DNA from: Stigmatella aurantiaca DW4/3-1
GTDB taxonomy: Bacteria > Myxococcota > Myxococcia > Myxococcales > Myxococcaceae
NCBI RefSeq assembly: GCF_000165485.1
Contig: NC_014623.1
Location: 8,016,893-8,080,892, forward strand
Direction: 5' to 3'
DNA length: 64,000 nt
The position numbers and the translations under genes were made by a program. Each line of letters starts with the position of its first letter. Positions within the stretch are counted from its first letter, which is position 1. The notes below the pieces were generated by a model. It had not been told where the DNA came from, did no database searches, and saw only the letters and a program-made list of their open reading frames with translations. Shown piece after piece: positions 8,433 to 17,220 of the stretch.

Positions 8433-9164
8433 TCAGTTGAGGTACTGGTCGTCCGAGCGCTCCTGCGGAACGACGCGCATGTGCCGCGAGCGGCTGCGAA
8501 GCTGGCGCTGAAGCCGCCAGTGCTGGAAGTGCAGCCACAGCCGCCGGGGGCTGGCGCCTCGCACATAGACAAAGACGAGCACCAGGCCCAGCACCTCGGG
8601 AAGCTGGCGCATCAGCCCTTCAAAGAGGCTGCCGCCGCTCGTCAGGACCGACAGGAGCACGAAGCCCGCGCCGACGCCCGCCAGCGCATTGCCCGAGAGC
8701 GGAATGCCCCAGAAGTTCGTCTGCCCCCGTCCAATGGTCAGCCCGTACGCGACCCACAGGATGCTCGTCAGCACCGTGCCACCCGGGTACGCGGCGGCCA
8801 TCGGCACCACGAACGTCACCACCAGCGTGGTGAGAAAGCCGGCCAGGGCGGTGCAGCCCAAGCCCACCAGCAGCAGCTTCCGGCTGCCCCACACCGACTC
8901 CAGCCACCCACCAATGGACCAGATGATGAACGTGCCGAAGATGATGCCCAGGGGGCTCGTCTCGATGAAGGCATAGGTGAAGGGCTGCCACAGCAGGCTT
9001 CCCAGCGTCCCCGGAACCAGCAGCAACATTCCGCCCTGGGCGTTCCGCGTCAGCAGGAACATCACCGAGCCGGCCACCAGCGCCAACGCCAACTTGGCCG
9101 CCGTGGACTCCAGGCCGGTGAACCCTCCGCCAAATCCCCCGCCCGAACCGCGCATCGGTCGCAT
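8433..9164 (-). CDS. Rhomboid-like multi-pass membrane protein, probably not a protease
   Basis: This 243-residue integral membrane protein has a Gly-rich N-terminus, about six hydrophobic segments and a basic C-terminal tail (WLHFQHWRLQRQLRSRSRH). The arrangement WQPFTYAFIETSPLGIIFGTFIIWSIGGWLE resembles the rhomboid fold (TYxF, then a helix, then G-x-x-x-E). The serine motif GxSG expected in TM4 is absent; the corresponding place reads PGGTVLTSILW. It is therefore closer to derlin/TMEM115-type pseudoproteases. The stop codon lies one base from the stop of the sigma-54 activator on the other strand, so the two genes converge tail to tail. Function unknown. Confidence 0.75.
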   Translation of the reverse strand: MRPMRGSGGGFGGGFTGLESTAAKLALALVAGSVMFLLTRNAQGGMLLLVPGTLGSLLWQPFTYAFIETSPLGIIFGTFIIWSIGGWLESVWGSRKLLLVGLGCTALAGFLTTLVVTFVVPMAAAYPGGTVLTSILWVAYGLTIGRGQTNFWGIPLSGNALAGVGAGFVLLSVLTSGGSLFEGLMRQLPEVLGLVLVFVYVRGASPRRLWLHFQHWRLQRQLRSRSRHMRVVPQERSDDQYLN

Positions 9165-9261
9165 CCGTCCTCCTCCAGGCTCGAGATCCGAGCCGCCTAA
9201 AGGTGGTGGAAGCTGCGGCCGTTCGCAACCACTTCGTCGGTTACTGGTCGCTCTAAATGAC

Positions 9262-9297
9262 GAAGGGCGCCCACCCCAAACCGGGGGAGCGCCCTTC
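9262..9297 (-). terminator. GC-rich hairpin downstream of the 9330-9527 gene
   Basis: GAAGGGCGC (9262-9270) pairs exactly with GCGCCCTTC (9289-9297), and the intervening bases contain CCCC and GGGGG tracts that can extend the stem. It lies just after the stop of the small minus-strand gene and has no clear U-tract. Confidence 0.5.
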
Positions 9298-9329
9298 AGA
9301 TGGGGTCCGTGGCACCCGGACCGCCGGAC

Positions 9330-9527
9330 TCAAGCCTTCGGACGGTAGAACAACGTGATGGTCAGACAGTGGAACTCCTTGTCCGACGACTGCGTCACCA
9401 CACGGTCCACCACCTCCAGGTTCGGGTTCTCCTTGAGCCACTTGGTGATGTTCTCCCCCATGTTCTCGCGATCACGCGCGAGCGTGGTGGAGAACACCTT
9501 CACTCCCGTGAAGTTGGTAACGCCCAT
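9330..9527 (-). CDS. Small conserved-type protein of unknown function (65 aa)
   Basis: The 65-residue product, beginning MGVTNFTGVKVFSTTLARD, has a balanced composition and alternating beta and helical pattern ending in the hydrophobic strand CLTITLFYRPKA. It looks like a small globular cytoplasmic protein. No motif was recognised. The middle phrase ITKWLKENPNLEVVDRVVTQSSDKEFHCLTIT resembles small myxobacterial hypothetical proteins whose role is unknown. A GC-rich hairpin follows the stop codon. It is separated by about 115 nt from the next minus-strand gene and likely has its own promoter there. Confidence 0.7.
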   Translation of the reverse strand: MGVTNFTGVKVFSTTLARDRENMGENITKWLKENPNLEVVDRVVTQSSDKEFHCLTITLFYRPKA

Positions 9528-9641
9528 TCCGACCCTCGTTTAAACCAGAGATTCCGCACGTTTACCGCGACTACGGACGTCCATCAAGAAACGGCGCCGA
9601 TTTTCCGGCCCGCGCGCCGGATTCTTCCCTGGGCGATGTTC

Positions 9642-9851
9642 TCAGCGCGTCACCCGGCGGCCCTGGCAGCCAAGCTCGTCCTTGCAGGCGGGGCCGATTC
9701 CATCCGGGTGTGCGTGAAAGGGCGTCTTGTCGCTCTCCTCCACCCCACAGAGCACACACTTGCGCTTCCGGTTGCGGCGCTCGGCCCGCCGCTGCTCGGC
9801 GATTTCCTTGGCCCGCTCACGGGCCGTCTTCGCGTCCACCTCGTTGCTCAT
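9642..9851 (-). CDS. Small zinc-finger-like protein (69 aa)
   Basis: The start chosen is the ATG of MSNEVDAKTARERAKE. The longer open frame to 9932 runs into the end of the thiolase gene and has no coding character there. The protein has a strongly basic helical N-terminal half (ERAKEIAEQRRAERRNRKRK) and a C-terminal half with CVLCG, then a further Cys in PACKDELGC. That four-cysteine pattern (CxxC...CxxxxxC) may bind zinc. A nucleic-acid or ribosome-associated role is conceivable, but no family was recognised. It lies 32 nt downstream of the thiolase gene on the same strand. Confidence 0.65.
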   Translation of the reverse strand: MSNEVDAKTARERAKEIAEQRRAERRNRKRKCVLCGVEESDKTPFHAHPDGIGPACKDELGCQGRRVTR

Positions 9852-9883
9852 CTCATGTCCCGGTTGAGAAATCCGTCCCCAGC

Positions 9884-11080
9884 TCAGAGCGCCTCGACCA
9901 GAAGCGCAATGCCCTGGCCCCCGCCAATGCACGCCGAACCGATACCATAGCGGGCCCCCCGGCGCTTCAGCTCGTACACGAGGCTCAGGGTGATGCGCGC
10001 GCCCGAGGCGCCCAGCGGGTGCCCCACCGCGATGGCTCCGCCGTTGACGTTGGTCCGATCACGTGGCAGGCCCAACTCCTTCTCCACCGCCAGGTACTGC
10101 GGGGCAAAGGCCTCGTTCACCTCGAAGAGATCCACGTCTCCCAAGCCACACTGGGCGCGCTCCAGCAGCCGCCGGATCGCCGGCGCGGGGCCGATGCCCA
10201 TCACCTTGGGATCACACCCGGAGATGCCCCAGTTGACCAACCGCGCGATGGGCTTCAGCCCGTGCTTCTCCACGAAGCTCCGGGTGGCCATCACCATGGA
10301 GCCGGCCCCGTCACAGATGCCGCTGGCCGCGCCCGCGTGCACCACCCCGTCCTTCTTGAAGAGCTTGGGCAGCTTGCGCAGCCCCTCCACGGAGGTGTCC
10401 GGACGGTTGTGCTCGTCGCGGGCCACCACGGTGTCCCCCTTCTTGCCCTTCAGGGTCACCGGGGCAATCTCCTCCTGGAACCGGCCCGCCTCCTGCGCCG
10501 CGGCGAAGCGCTTCTGCGAGAGGACGGAATACTCGTCCACCGCGTCCTGGGAGAGCTGGTAGTCCACCGCGAGCTGCTCGGCCGTCAACGCCATGGCCAT
10601 GCCGGTGTGGCTGTCCGTGAGGGCGCTCCAGAGCATGTCCTCCAGGCCCCCCTTGCCCAGCGGCAACCCCCAGCGCGCGCCCCGGATGACGTGGGGCGCC
10701 TGGCTCATGGACTCGGTCCCTCCGGCCAGCACGCAGGAGGCCTGCTCGGTGAGCATCATCTCCGCGGCGGTGACGAAGGCCTGGAAGCCCGAGCCACACA
10801 GCCGGTTGACGCCCAGCGCCGGCACCGGCACCGGCACGCCCGTGCGCAGCCCCACGTGGCGAGGCAGGTAGATGGCGTCCGCGCTCGTCTGCACGACGTT
10901 GCCGTAGACGACGTGCTCGATCCGCTCGGGCGAGACGCCGGACTGGGCGAGGGCCGCCTTCGCGGACTCCACCCCCAGATCCGTGGCGCTCAGCTCCTTG
11001 AGGCTTCCCCCATAGGTGCCAAACGGGGTGCGCTTGCCGGACAGGAAATAGATCTCTTCGGTCTTGGAGGCGTTCTTCAT
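9884..11080 (-). CDS. Thiolase family acetyl-CoA acetyltransferase
   Basis: The 398-residue enzyme has the full thiolase active site: nucleophile Cys95 in NRLCGSGFQA, His354 in GHPLGASGAR and acid/base Cys384 in SACIGGGQG. Conserved GGTESMS and NEAFA phrases are also present. Thiolases condense two acyl-CoA molecules or cleave beta-ketoacyl-CoA; the sequence alone does not separate biosynthetic from degradative members. The N-terminus (MKNASKTEEIYFLSGKRTPFG) is typical of a cytoplasmic form. No beta-oxidation genes are adjacent, though an acyl-CoA dehydrogenase with its ETF lies in the same window at 53-56 kb. Confidence 0.95.
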   Translation of the reverse strand: MKNASKTEEIYFLSGKRTPFGTYGGSLKELSATDLGVESAKAALAQSGVSPERIEHVVYGNVVQTSADAIYLPRHVGLRTGVPVPVPALGVNRLCGSGFQAFVTAAEMMLTEQASCVLAGGTESMSQAPHVIRGARWGLPLGKGGLEDMLWSALTDSHTGMAMALTAEQLAVDYQLSQDAVDEYSVLSQKRFAAAQEAGRFQEEIAPVTLKGKKGDTVVARDEHNRPDTSVEGLRKLPKLFKKDGVVHAGAASGICDGAGSMVMATRSFVEKHGLKPIARLVNWGISGCDPKVMGIGPAPAIRRLLERAQCGLGDVDLFEVNEAFAPQYLAVEKELGLPRDRTNVNGGAIAVGHPLGASGARITLSLVYELKRRGARYGIGSACIGGGQGIALLVEAL

Positions 11081-11163
11081 GGGCAGGTGCTCCGGGGCCG
11101 CGGGCCCGCGGGTCCTTACCTACTCACAACCGGCGCGGCATGCACGCACGACGTGAACTCGTT

Positions 11164-11817
11164 TCAGCCCCCTTGGGGCTTGCCTCCCAGGAAGGCGCTG
11201 GCGAGGATGGCCACCGCCGCCACCGTCCACAGCACCCCGGCGAGGTTCTGCCGGCGAATCTCCTTCTGTCCGAGCCCTCGGTACCACGATCGCCCGGTCT
11301 CCACGCGGCCTTCCCAGGTAAACTCCCCGGCGGGGTGCAGCCCCTCCAGCCGCTTGAGGTGGGCCCGGAGAAGCCGCTCCGGGGGCGCCTCCTCCAGCCC
11401 GCCAGACCGGTAGAGACCTGGAATCTCGAGCGCCGTCCGCTTGTAACCGGCGGTGATGACGAACCCTCCCGAGGCCAGCGGCGTCAGGAAGTAGAGGCGC
11501 GGCCTCCCCTCCTGGGACAGGTGGAGCGTGGCGAAGACGCGCTCGCCCGGGTGCGCGAAATCATACGAGCGGGTGGCACGCCGCAGCCGGGGCTTCTCCT
11601 CGTGGCTGCCAAGCGCCACGAACCCCAGGGCCAGGAGCCTGTCCGCCAGCGGCTCGAGTTCCTGCGGCAATTCCATCTGGTCCCCGGGGGCTTCGGGCTC
11701 CACGCGGACACTGGCCGGAAACAGGAAAAGCCAGGCCCGCCACGCGTTGAGGATGAGCAGCGCCACGGCGAGCCCGAGACCCGCGAGCACGGTGGCCAGC
11801 TCGACGAAGACGTTCAT
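11164..11817 (-). CDS. Membrane protein with N- and C-terminal helices, unknown function
   Basis: The 217-residue product starts with a hydrophobic helix (FVELATVLAGLGLAVALLILNAW) and ends with a second (AGVLWTVAAVAILASAFLGG). Between them is a soluble domain of about 150 residues with mixed alpha/beta character. No known family was recognised. It lies 36 nt downstream of the large kinase-ATPase gene on the same strand, so it may be co-transcribed with it; whether it is a partner is not shown by the sequence. Confidence 0.7.
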   Translation of the reverse strand: MNVFVELATVLAGLGLAVALLILNAWRAWLFLFPASVRVEPEAPGDQMELPQELEPLADRLLALGFVALGSHEEKPRLRRATRSYDFAHPGERVFATLHLSQEGRPRLYFLTPLASGGFVITAGYKRTALEIPGLYRSGGLEEAPPERLLRAHLKRLEGLHPAGEFTWEGRVETGRSWYRGLGQKEIRRQNLAGVLWTVAAVAILASAFLGGKPQGG

Positions 11818-11853
11818 GAGACCCGTTCATCCCGCGGAAACATGGGCGGCACT

Positions 11854-14800
11854 CTAGCCCGCGCGCAGGTCCCCCCGCTGCACCCCTTCCTCGCGAACCC
11901 GGGCGGCCGCCGCCAGCAACCCGGGGGCCTTCGCCTCGCGGAAGGCCTTCTCCGCGGCGTCGAGCGCCTGGGACGCCTCCTGGGGCGAGCGCCCTTGCAA
12001 CAGCTCCGCCAGGGCCAGGTTCACCCGCCCCGTCTGCAGCAGGTTGCGCGACTCGTCGGCCACCGCCAGCGCCCGCTTCAGGTGCGCGAGCCCCTCCTCC
12101 ACGGGGACCAGGGGCGCCAGGGCCCTCCGGGCGAGGATCTCGTCAAAGGGGTTCTCCGTCAGGGGCGCCAACGCCCGCGCCAGGGCGGCCTCCGCGGCCT
12201 CGCGCGCGGCGCCCTCTCGGCCCTGGGCCCGTTCGAAGCGCGACTGGTAGACGCGCAGCAGCGTCTCCATCCGGCAGTGCCCCTCCCGGACGGAGACCAG
12301 GGCCTTGGCGAGGGACTCCCGGGCGGTGCGCACGTCCCCGAAGAGCACGTCCCGGCACGCCGCATACACCTGGAGGGTGCGCTGCAAGACCCGGTCATCG
12401 GGCAGCCCCCGGGCCACCATCTGTCCCCGGGCCAGCGCCGCCTCCACCATCTCGTGCTCGCCCCGCTCCAGGTAGAAGGGCGGCAGGTAGATGGCCAGGT
12501 TGCGCTCGGGCAGGCGCGGGTTGCCCAGCTTGCGAATGAGCTCCGTCTTCTCCGCATTCACCGGGGCCAGCGCCACGGCATCCCCGGTGAAGGAGGCGCG
12601 GACAAGCTGGGTGAAGAGGTGGTTCATGCGGATGTCGCTGAACCCATACGCCTCCGCCACCTCGAAGCCGTCGCGCGTGGCCTCCGCGTCCAGTGGCTCG
12701 CCGCGCAGGGCGCGAACCATGTTCAGGAAGTAGCACCCCATGCCCAGCGCCCACGCCAACCACCGGGACGGATGGCCGCCCACCGCGCCCCGGAAGGCGC
12801 GCAACCGCTCCACCTGCTCGCGCTGGGCCCGGAGCACGCCCGCGAAGTGCCCCGTCTGCAAGCTCAGCCCCGCCCGGGCGATGAGCACCCCGGCCCGGTA
12901 CGGAGAATCCACCGGCTGCTCTGCCCCCAGCCGCTCCACCAGCGCCTGGAGCTCTTCCGTGCGGCCCATGACGGCCAGGGAGATGGCCTGGAGGATCTGC
13001 AACTCCGCCTTCTTCCAGAAGACATCCACGGGCCGCAGGGGCGCCTCCAGGGAAATGCTCCGGAAGACGTGGTTCAGCCGTCCGGCCCGATCCCCCTCGG
13101 GCGCCGTGCGGGCCGCATCGAGCTGATCGAGCGCCTCGGCGCGGCCCGCGGCGAGATCCACCGTGGCCTCCCAATGGCCGAAGAGCTTCTCCGTGTACGT
13201 CAGCGTGGTGAGCGGCTCGCTCGTGTGACTGACCTCGGCCAGCGTGGCCCACGTTTGAACGAGCTGGGCGTTGCGCTCCGCAGACGGAGGCTCCTGCTCC
13301 AGGAGACACGCCGCTTCCTTCAGCAACTGCGTGGCATCTTGCAGCGCCTTGGCCTCGATGGACGCGTGGCCCGCGCGCAGCAGCGGCTCGATGGCGCGCC
13401 GGGGCTGGGTGGACCGGGAGAAGTGGTAGCCCACGGCCCGCTGCGCGGCCGGACTGTCTCCACCGAGCGACCGGAGCACCTCGGCGACACGGCCGTGGAA
13501 GGCCCGGCGCGCCTCCTCGGACGTGCTGTCATAGAGGGCCTGGTGCACCGCATCGTGGGTGAAGACGTAGCGCCCCTCGGAGAGCTGGAGGAACTGCCGC
13601 GCGATGATGTCATCGAGCGCCTGGAACAGATCCACTTCGATCATGCCCGCAAGGGCCCGCACCATGGGCAGATCCAGGCTGCGCCCCGCGGGGGTCAGCC
13701 GGCGCAGCAGCGCCACCCGGTCCGGGGGCACCGTGTCGAGCCGGGCCAGGACCGCCTCCTCGATGGTGGCTGGCAACGGACAGGTGGAGAGGTCGGCCTC
13801 GGCACGCCACCGGCCCCCCACGCGCCGCAGCGCCTCCTCTTCCACCAGCGCGCGCAAACACTCCGTGGCGAAGAACGCATTGCCGGCGGTGGTGGTGTGC
13901 AGCCGGGTCACGAAGTCGGGTGGCACCTCCAGCCCCGGGAGCGCCTGCTGCACGAGCGTCTCCATGTCCCGGGCCGTCAAGGGCGCCAGCTCCATGCACG
14001 TGGAGAGCCCCTCGTCCACCGTCTGGAAGACGAGGCTCAGCCGGTTCAACAGGTCCGGACGGAAGGAGCCGACCACCAGACCGCGCGAGCGGTGCAGCGC
14101 CCGGATGATGACATTGAGCACCTCCACCGTGGCGGCGTCCGCCCACTGGAGATCCTCGAAGCACAGAACGAAGGTGTGCCGCATCGCCAGCGTCTGAAGC
14201 CACTCGGTGAGTGCGCCAAAGACGGCGATTTTCTCGGCATCCTCGTCCTTGAAAACAGGCCGCGTGCCGCACGCCAGCGCGGGCACCAGCCGGCCCAGCA
14301 CCGGGCCCAGACGCTCGCCCAGCTCCGTGGGCGTGAGCGGGAAGAGGCAGCGCAGGGCCTGGCCCACGGGGGCCAGGGGCGCGAGCCCTTCGGCCCGGCA
14401 CTGCCCCAGCCCATAGGCCATCTCCGCCAGCTTGGCCTGCAGCTCGAACTCCTGAAGCAGCCGGGACTTGCCCACGCCCGTGGGCGCCCCGATGAGCATC
14501 GCGCGGGACTGGCCCCACTCGGCCTCCGCCAGGCTGTTCATGAGCCGCTCCATCTCCAGCTCGCGGCCGACGACCTCCGGCACGTGCAGGTAGCTGGCAC
14601 GGGCCGCCAGCGGCTCCTCGGGCAGGGGCTGTCCGCTGGCGTGACAGAGCGCGTCCAGCAGCACCACCGCGTCCTGGAAGCGATCGCGGGGGTCCTTGGA
14701 CAGCAGCATGAGGATGATCGCCTCGAGCGCGGGCTCGACTGGACAGAGCGTCGAGGGCTTCGGAGGCGGGCGCGTGAGGTGATCCGCCAGCAGCGCCGCC

Positions 14801-15570
14801 TGGTTCTTGCGCTTGAAGGGCAAGCGCCGCGTGGCCAGGAAGTAGGCCATCACCCCCAGGGAGTACAGGTCCGCGCGTCCATCGATGCTGGAGCCGCGTT
14901 GCCACTCGGGCGCCATGTACTCCAAGGTTCCCTTGAGCTTGCCGGGGCTGGGGGTGCCCAGCTGGTGCATCACCCCGAAGTCCATCAGCTTCACATCCCC
15001 GGTCTCGGTGATGCGCACATTGCTGGCCTTGATGTCGCAGTGGACGTACAGGCGCGCGTGGATGAACGCCAGCACCTGGGTCATCTGGATCAGGATCCGG
15101 TAGATGGTGCGCGTGTCCAGCGGGTGCTCGCGCGCCAGGGTGCTCAGATCCTTGCCCCCCACCACCTCCATGGTGATGAAGCGGTTGCCCGAGGCCGTCA
15201 TGCCCCAGTCGAAGACCTGGAGGGTGCCCGGGTGCTGGAGCTTCGTCATGGCATAGAACTCGTGCCGGAACATCAGCACCAGCTCCTCCACCTTGGCCGG
15301 GCTCAACCCCTCGGGAACCTGCATCTCCTTGAGCGCCACGGGACGCAACTCCTGGAGATCCTCCGCCAGCCAGATGCGCCCCATGCCCCCTTCGCCCAGC
15401 ACCCGGTCGATCCGGTAGCGGCCCTTGACCAGAGTGCCCGCCTCCAGGGAGCGGCGAACCACCGGCCGTGCCCCCGCCTGAGAGAAGGGCGTGCGGATCC
15501 GCTCCTCCAGCGTGCCCAGCGTCCGGCTACGCTCGTCGAGGACTGAAGTCTTTTCTTCGTCGCTCATCAC
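11854..15570 (-). CDS. Ser/Thr protein kinase fused to AAA ATPase and TPR-like repeats
   Basis: This 1238-residue protein has a eukaryotic-type kinase at about residues 50-310 with GEGGMG (59-64), Lys81 in VALKEM, HCDIKASN at 177-184, DFG 197-199 and APE 220-222. The catalytic-loop arginine is replaced by cysteine (HCD instead of HRD), making it a non-RD kinase. A second P-loop module, GAPTGVGKS at 361-369, begins an AAA_16/STAND-like ATPase. The remaining 600 residues are alanine- and leucine-rich helical repeats of TPR type. This architecture is common in myxobacteria and suggests a ligand- or partner-sensing switch. No membrane segment is seen. Two adjacent ATGs exist (15570, 15567). The downstream membrane-protein gene may be in its operon. 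Confidence 0.92.
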   Translation of the reverse strand: MMSDEEKTSVLDERSRTLGTLEERIRTPFSQAGARPVVRRSLEAGTLVKGRYRIDRVLGEGGMGRIWLAEDLQELRPVALKEMQVPEGLSPAKVEELVLMFRHEFYAMTKLQHPGTLQVFDWGMTASGNRFITMEVVGGKDLSTLAREHPLDTRTIYRILIQMTQVLAFIHARLYVHCDIKASNVRITETGDVKLMDFGVMHQLGTPSPGKLKGTLEYMAPEWQRGSSIDGRADLYSLGVMAYFLATRRLPFKRKNQAALLADHLTRPPPKPSTLCPVEPALEAIILMLLSKDPRDRFQDAVVLLDALCHASGQPLPEEPLAARASYLHVPEVVGRELEMERLMNSLAEAEWGQSRAMLIGAPTGVGKSRLLQEFELQAKLAEMAYGLGQCRAEGLAPLAPVGQALRCLFPLTPTELGERLGPVLGRLVPALACGTRPVFKDEDAEKIAVFGALTEWLQTLAMRHTFVLCFEDLQWADAATVEVLNVIIRALHRSRGLVVGSFRPDLLNRLSLVFQTVDEGLSTCMELAPLTARDMETLVQQALPGLEVPPDFVTRLHTTTAGNAFFATECLRALVEEEALRRVGGRWRAEADLSTCPLPATIEEAVLARLDTVPPDRVALLRRLTPAGRSLDLPMVRALAGMIEVDLFQALDDIIARQFLQLSEGRYVFTHDAVHQALYDSTSEEARRAFHGRVAEVLRSLGGDSPAAQRAVGYHFSRSTQPRRAIEPLLRAGHASIEAKALQDATQLLKEAACLLEQEPPSAERNAQLVQTWATLAEVSHTSEPLTTLTYTEKLFGHWEATVDLAAGRAEALDQLDAARTAPEGDRAGRLNHVFRSISLEAPLRPVDVFWKKAELQILQAISLAVMGRTEELQALVERLGAEQPVDSPYRAGVLIARAGLSLQTGHFAGVLRAQREQVERLRAFRGAVGGHPSRWLAWALGMGCYFLNMVRALRGEPLDAEATRDGFEVAEAYGFSDIRMNHLFTQLVRASFTGDAVALAPVNAEKTELIRKLGNPRLPERNLAIYLPPFYLERGEHEMVEAALARGQMVARGLPDDRVLQRTLQVYAACRDVLFGDVRTARESLAKALVSVREGHCRMETLLRVYQSRFERAQGREGAAREAAEAALARALAPLTENPFDEILARRALAPLVPVEEGLAHLKRALAVADESRNLLQTGRVNLALAELLQGRSPQEASQALDAAEKAFREAKAPGLLAAAARVREEGVQRGDLRAG

Positions 15571-15933
15571 GGGGAGCGTTGACGGGAAAGGGGACGTGTG
15601 CGGGAGCCAGAGCGTGAGATATCACCTTTCAGTACCGAGGTCTCATTCTGCTGATACGGGCGTTATGTCCCGGACCTTCCCCTGCCGATAGGTTCTGCCC
15701 AGAGCGCCGGGCCGGGCGCCAATGGCTGCTACAGGACGCTACCTTCCTGAGTTAACGCCCTGTTTTTTTGTCATCAACCCTCCTGAAGGGTCAGACGCAA
15801 AGCCCCCACGCGCCGCGTGGCTGGCTCGGGGGGCAAGCGTGCGCCGGGCAAAGCGCCCAGGAGTGCACATTCTGCTGACTGCGCCCCCGCATATCCGCTG
15901 TCCCGGCCCTCGCCGGGGGCGAGGAGAAGACGG
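15571..15933. other. Divergent intergenic region, 363 bp, no gene found
   Basis: This lies between the kinase-ATPase gene (-) and the trypsin-like gene (+) and must hold both promoters. The only suggestive element is on the minus strand, TTGATG (15777-15772) and TAACTC (15754-15749) separated by 17 bases with an A-tract after the first box. This is a weak sigma-70-like candidate. No small ORF with coding character and no RNA gene was seen. Confidence 0.4.
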
Positions 15934-16569
15934 ATGCGATCTCTCAAGCGCCTCGGACTTCCCGCCCTGTTGGGCTGGGCCACGGTGACGGCCTGCGGCG
16001 GCATGGACCCCGACGCCCTGGAACCCGAGGCCTTGCGAGACGCCACGGTCACGCTGCTCCCAGGCCACTGCGCCGGGGTCATCGTCGAAGATGGCCGCCA
16101 CCTGCTGACGGCCGCCCACTGCGTGGCGCCCATGGCGCAGCGCATCGAGGTCGAGCTGCGGGATGGCACGCGGATGGGCGGACACGCCCTGCGAATAGAT
16201 CCCGGACAAGACATCGCCCTCTTTCAGCTCGATTCGGCCGCGCCCGTCACGCCCTTGCCCATCGCTCTGGAGATGCCAACACCCGGCGAGCCGCTTCTCT
16301 TCGCGGGACGCAACGACCGGCCGGGGGGGCTCCAGGCGGTATGGCTCGAGAAGCTCGGCCGGTGCCCGTCCCTTCCGGAAGTGCCCCAGGCCCTCTTCAC
16401 GACGCTGCACGGCGAGAAAGGGGACTCGGGCGCGCCCGTGGTGGATGCACAGATGCGCGTGGTGGGGCTGGTCCACGGGGGCGCCGCCTGCAGCATCGCG
16501 GCCCCCACATCCGCGTTCGCCCCCCTCGTGCGGCAGTTCGCCGAAGACGACGTCCTCGCCTCCCAATAG
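15934..16569 (+). CDS. Trypsin-like serine protease, predicted lipoprotein
   Basis: The start chosen is MRSLKRLGLPALLGW, preceded by GAGGAGAAGA, rather than the upstream ATG in the same frame at 15817, whose extension is Arg/Pro-rich and implausible. The N-terminus is a signal peptide ending in TVTAC, with Cys21 as a possible lipidation site. The mature part is a short chymotrypsin-fold (S1) protease with the triad visible: His62 in LTAAHC, Asp93 in GQDIALFQL and Ser165 in GDSGAPVV. At 211 residues it is compact but complete. A role in degrading prey or environmental protein, or in envelope processing, is inference. Confidence 0.9.
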   Translation: MRSLKRLGLPALLGWATVTACGGMDPDALEPEALRDATVTLLPGHCAGVIVEDGRHLLTAAHCVAPMAQRIEVELRDGTRMGGHALRIDPGQDIALFQLDSAAPVTPLPIALEMPTPGEPLLFAGRNDRPGGLQAVWLEKLGRCPSLPEVPQALFTTLHGEKGDSGAPVVDAQMRVVGLVHGGAACSIAAPTSAFAPLVRQFAEDDVLASQ

Positions 16570-16574
16570 GAGAT

Positions 16575-16600
16575 GGGTCCGCATAGACCCCTTTCTTTCC
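16575..16600 (+). terminator. Weak hairpin with pyrimidine-rich tail
   Basis: GGGTC (16575-16579) and GACCC (16586-16590) form a 5-bp stem with a 6-nt loop, followed directly by CTTTCTTTCC. It lies just after the protease stop codon. The short stem makes it uncertain. Confidence 0.4.
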
Positions 16601-16703
16601 TCGTCCCCCCGGTGGATGCTTTCGTTCTCTAGCGCACAGCGTGCCAGGGCAGGGCCTTCGCCCTGGCTCCTGTCGAGCCCTCCTCGCTGGGAGAACGCAC
16701 ACC

Positions 16704-17108
16704 ATGAAGCCTCGGGTGCTCATCGTGGAGAACACCTGGACCATGCGGGAGACGTTGCGCCTGCTGCTGTCCGGGGAATTCGACTGCTCGGTGGCCCCGG
16801 ACGCGGAGTCCGGACTCGCGCAGATGCGAGAGAGCCCTCCGGACCTGCTCGTCTCCGATGTCGGCTTGGAGGGGATGGATGGCTACGGCCTGTGCCGCCA
16901 GGTGCGCGCCGAGACGCGGCTCCAGCACATCCGGGTCCTCTTCGTCAGTGGCCACCTGCCCCGGCTCGATGAACCGGCCAGCTGCCAGCCGGACGCGTAC
17001 CTCATCAAGCCGGTGAAACCCCCCATCCTCATCGCCCAGATGCACTCCCTGCTGCGCCCGGAACAGGAGCGCACCGAGCCCCAGTGGAAGGTGGCCCAGG
17101 AGCACTGA
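16704..17108 (+). CDS. Stand-alone response regulator receiver protein
   Basis: The start is MKPRVLIVENTW, preceded by GGGAGA. The 134-residue protein is a single receiver domain with phospho-acceptor Asp52 (LLVSDVG), the switch Ser82 and Lys102 (YLIKPVKPP). The usual acidic pair is reduced to Glu9-Asn10, which may lower magnesium binding or change phosphorylation kinetics. There is no output domain, as in CheY-like or phosphorelay intermediates. No histidine kinase is adjacent. The protease upstream and pruA downstream are on the same strand but spaced by over 100 nt. Confidence 0.9.
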   Translation: MKPRVLIVENTWTMRETLRLLLSGEFDCSVAPDAESGLAQMRESPPDLLVSDVGLEGMDGYGLCRQVRAETRLQHIRVLFVSGHLPRLDEPASCQPDAYLIKPVKPPILIAQMHSLLRPEQERTEPQWKVAQEH

Positions 17109-17220
17109 GGCCTGCCATTCTTCCAGCTGTTGACCGTGGACAGCCGGTGGGGCTTTCTCGTTCTCCCTCGGATGCGCCGGGCTATGCTGCGCCGCCCTTC
17201 CGCCCGAACCGAGGTGCCGC

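Noticed and set aside
11140-15546. Open frame of 1468 codons on the plus strand
   Set aside because: It is exactly antisense to the kinase-ATPase gene, and its protein is His/Gln/Arg-rich without any domain; it is a product of high third-position G+C.
15763-15769. T-tract between kinase and protease genes as a terminator
   Set aside because: There is no stem in front of the tract and the flanking genes are divergent, so a terminator makes no sense here.
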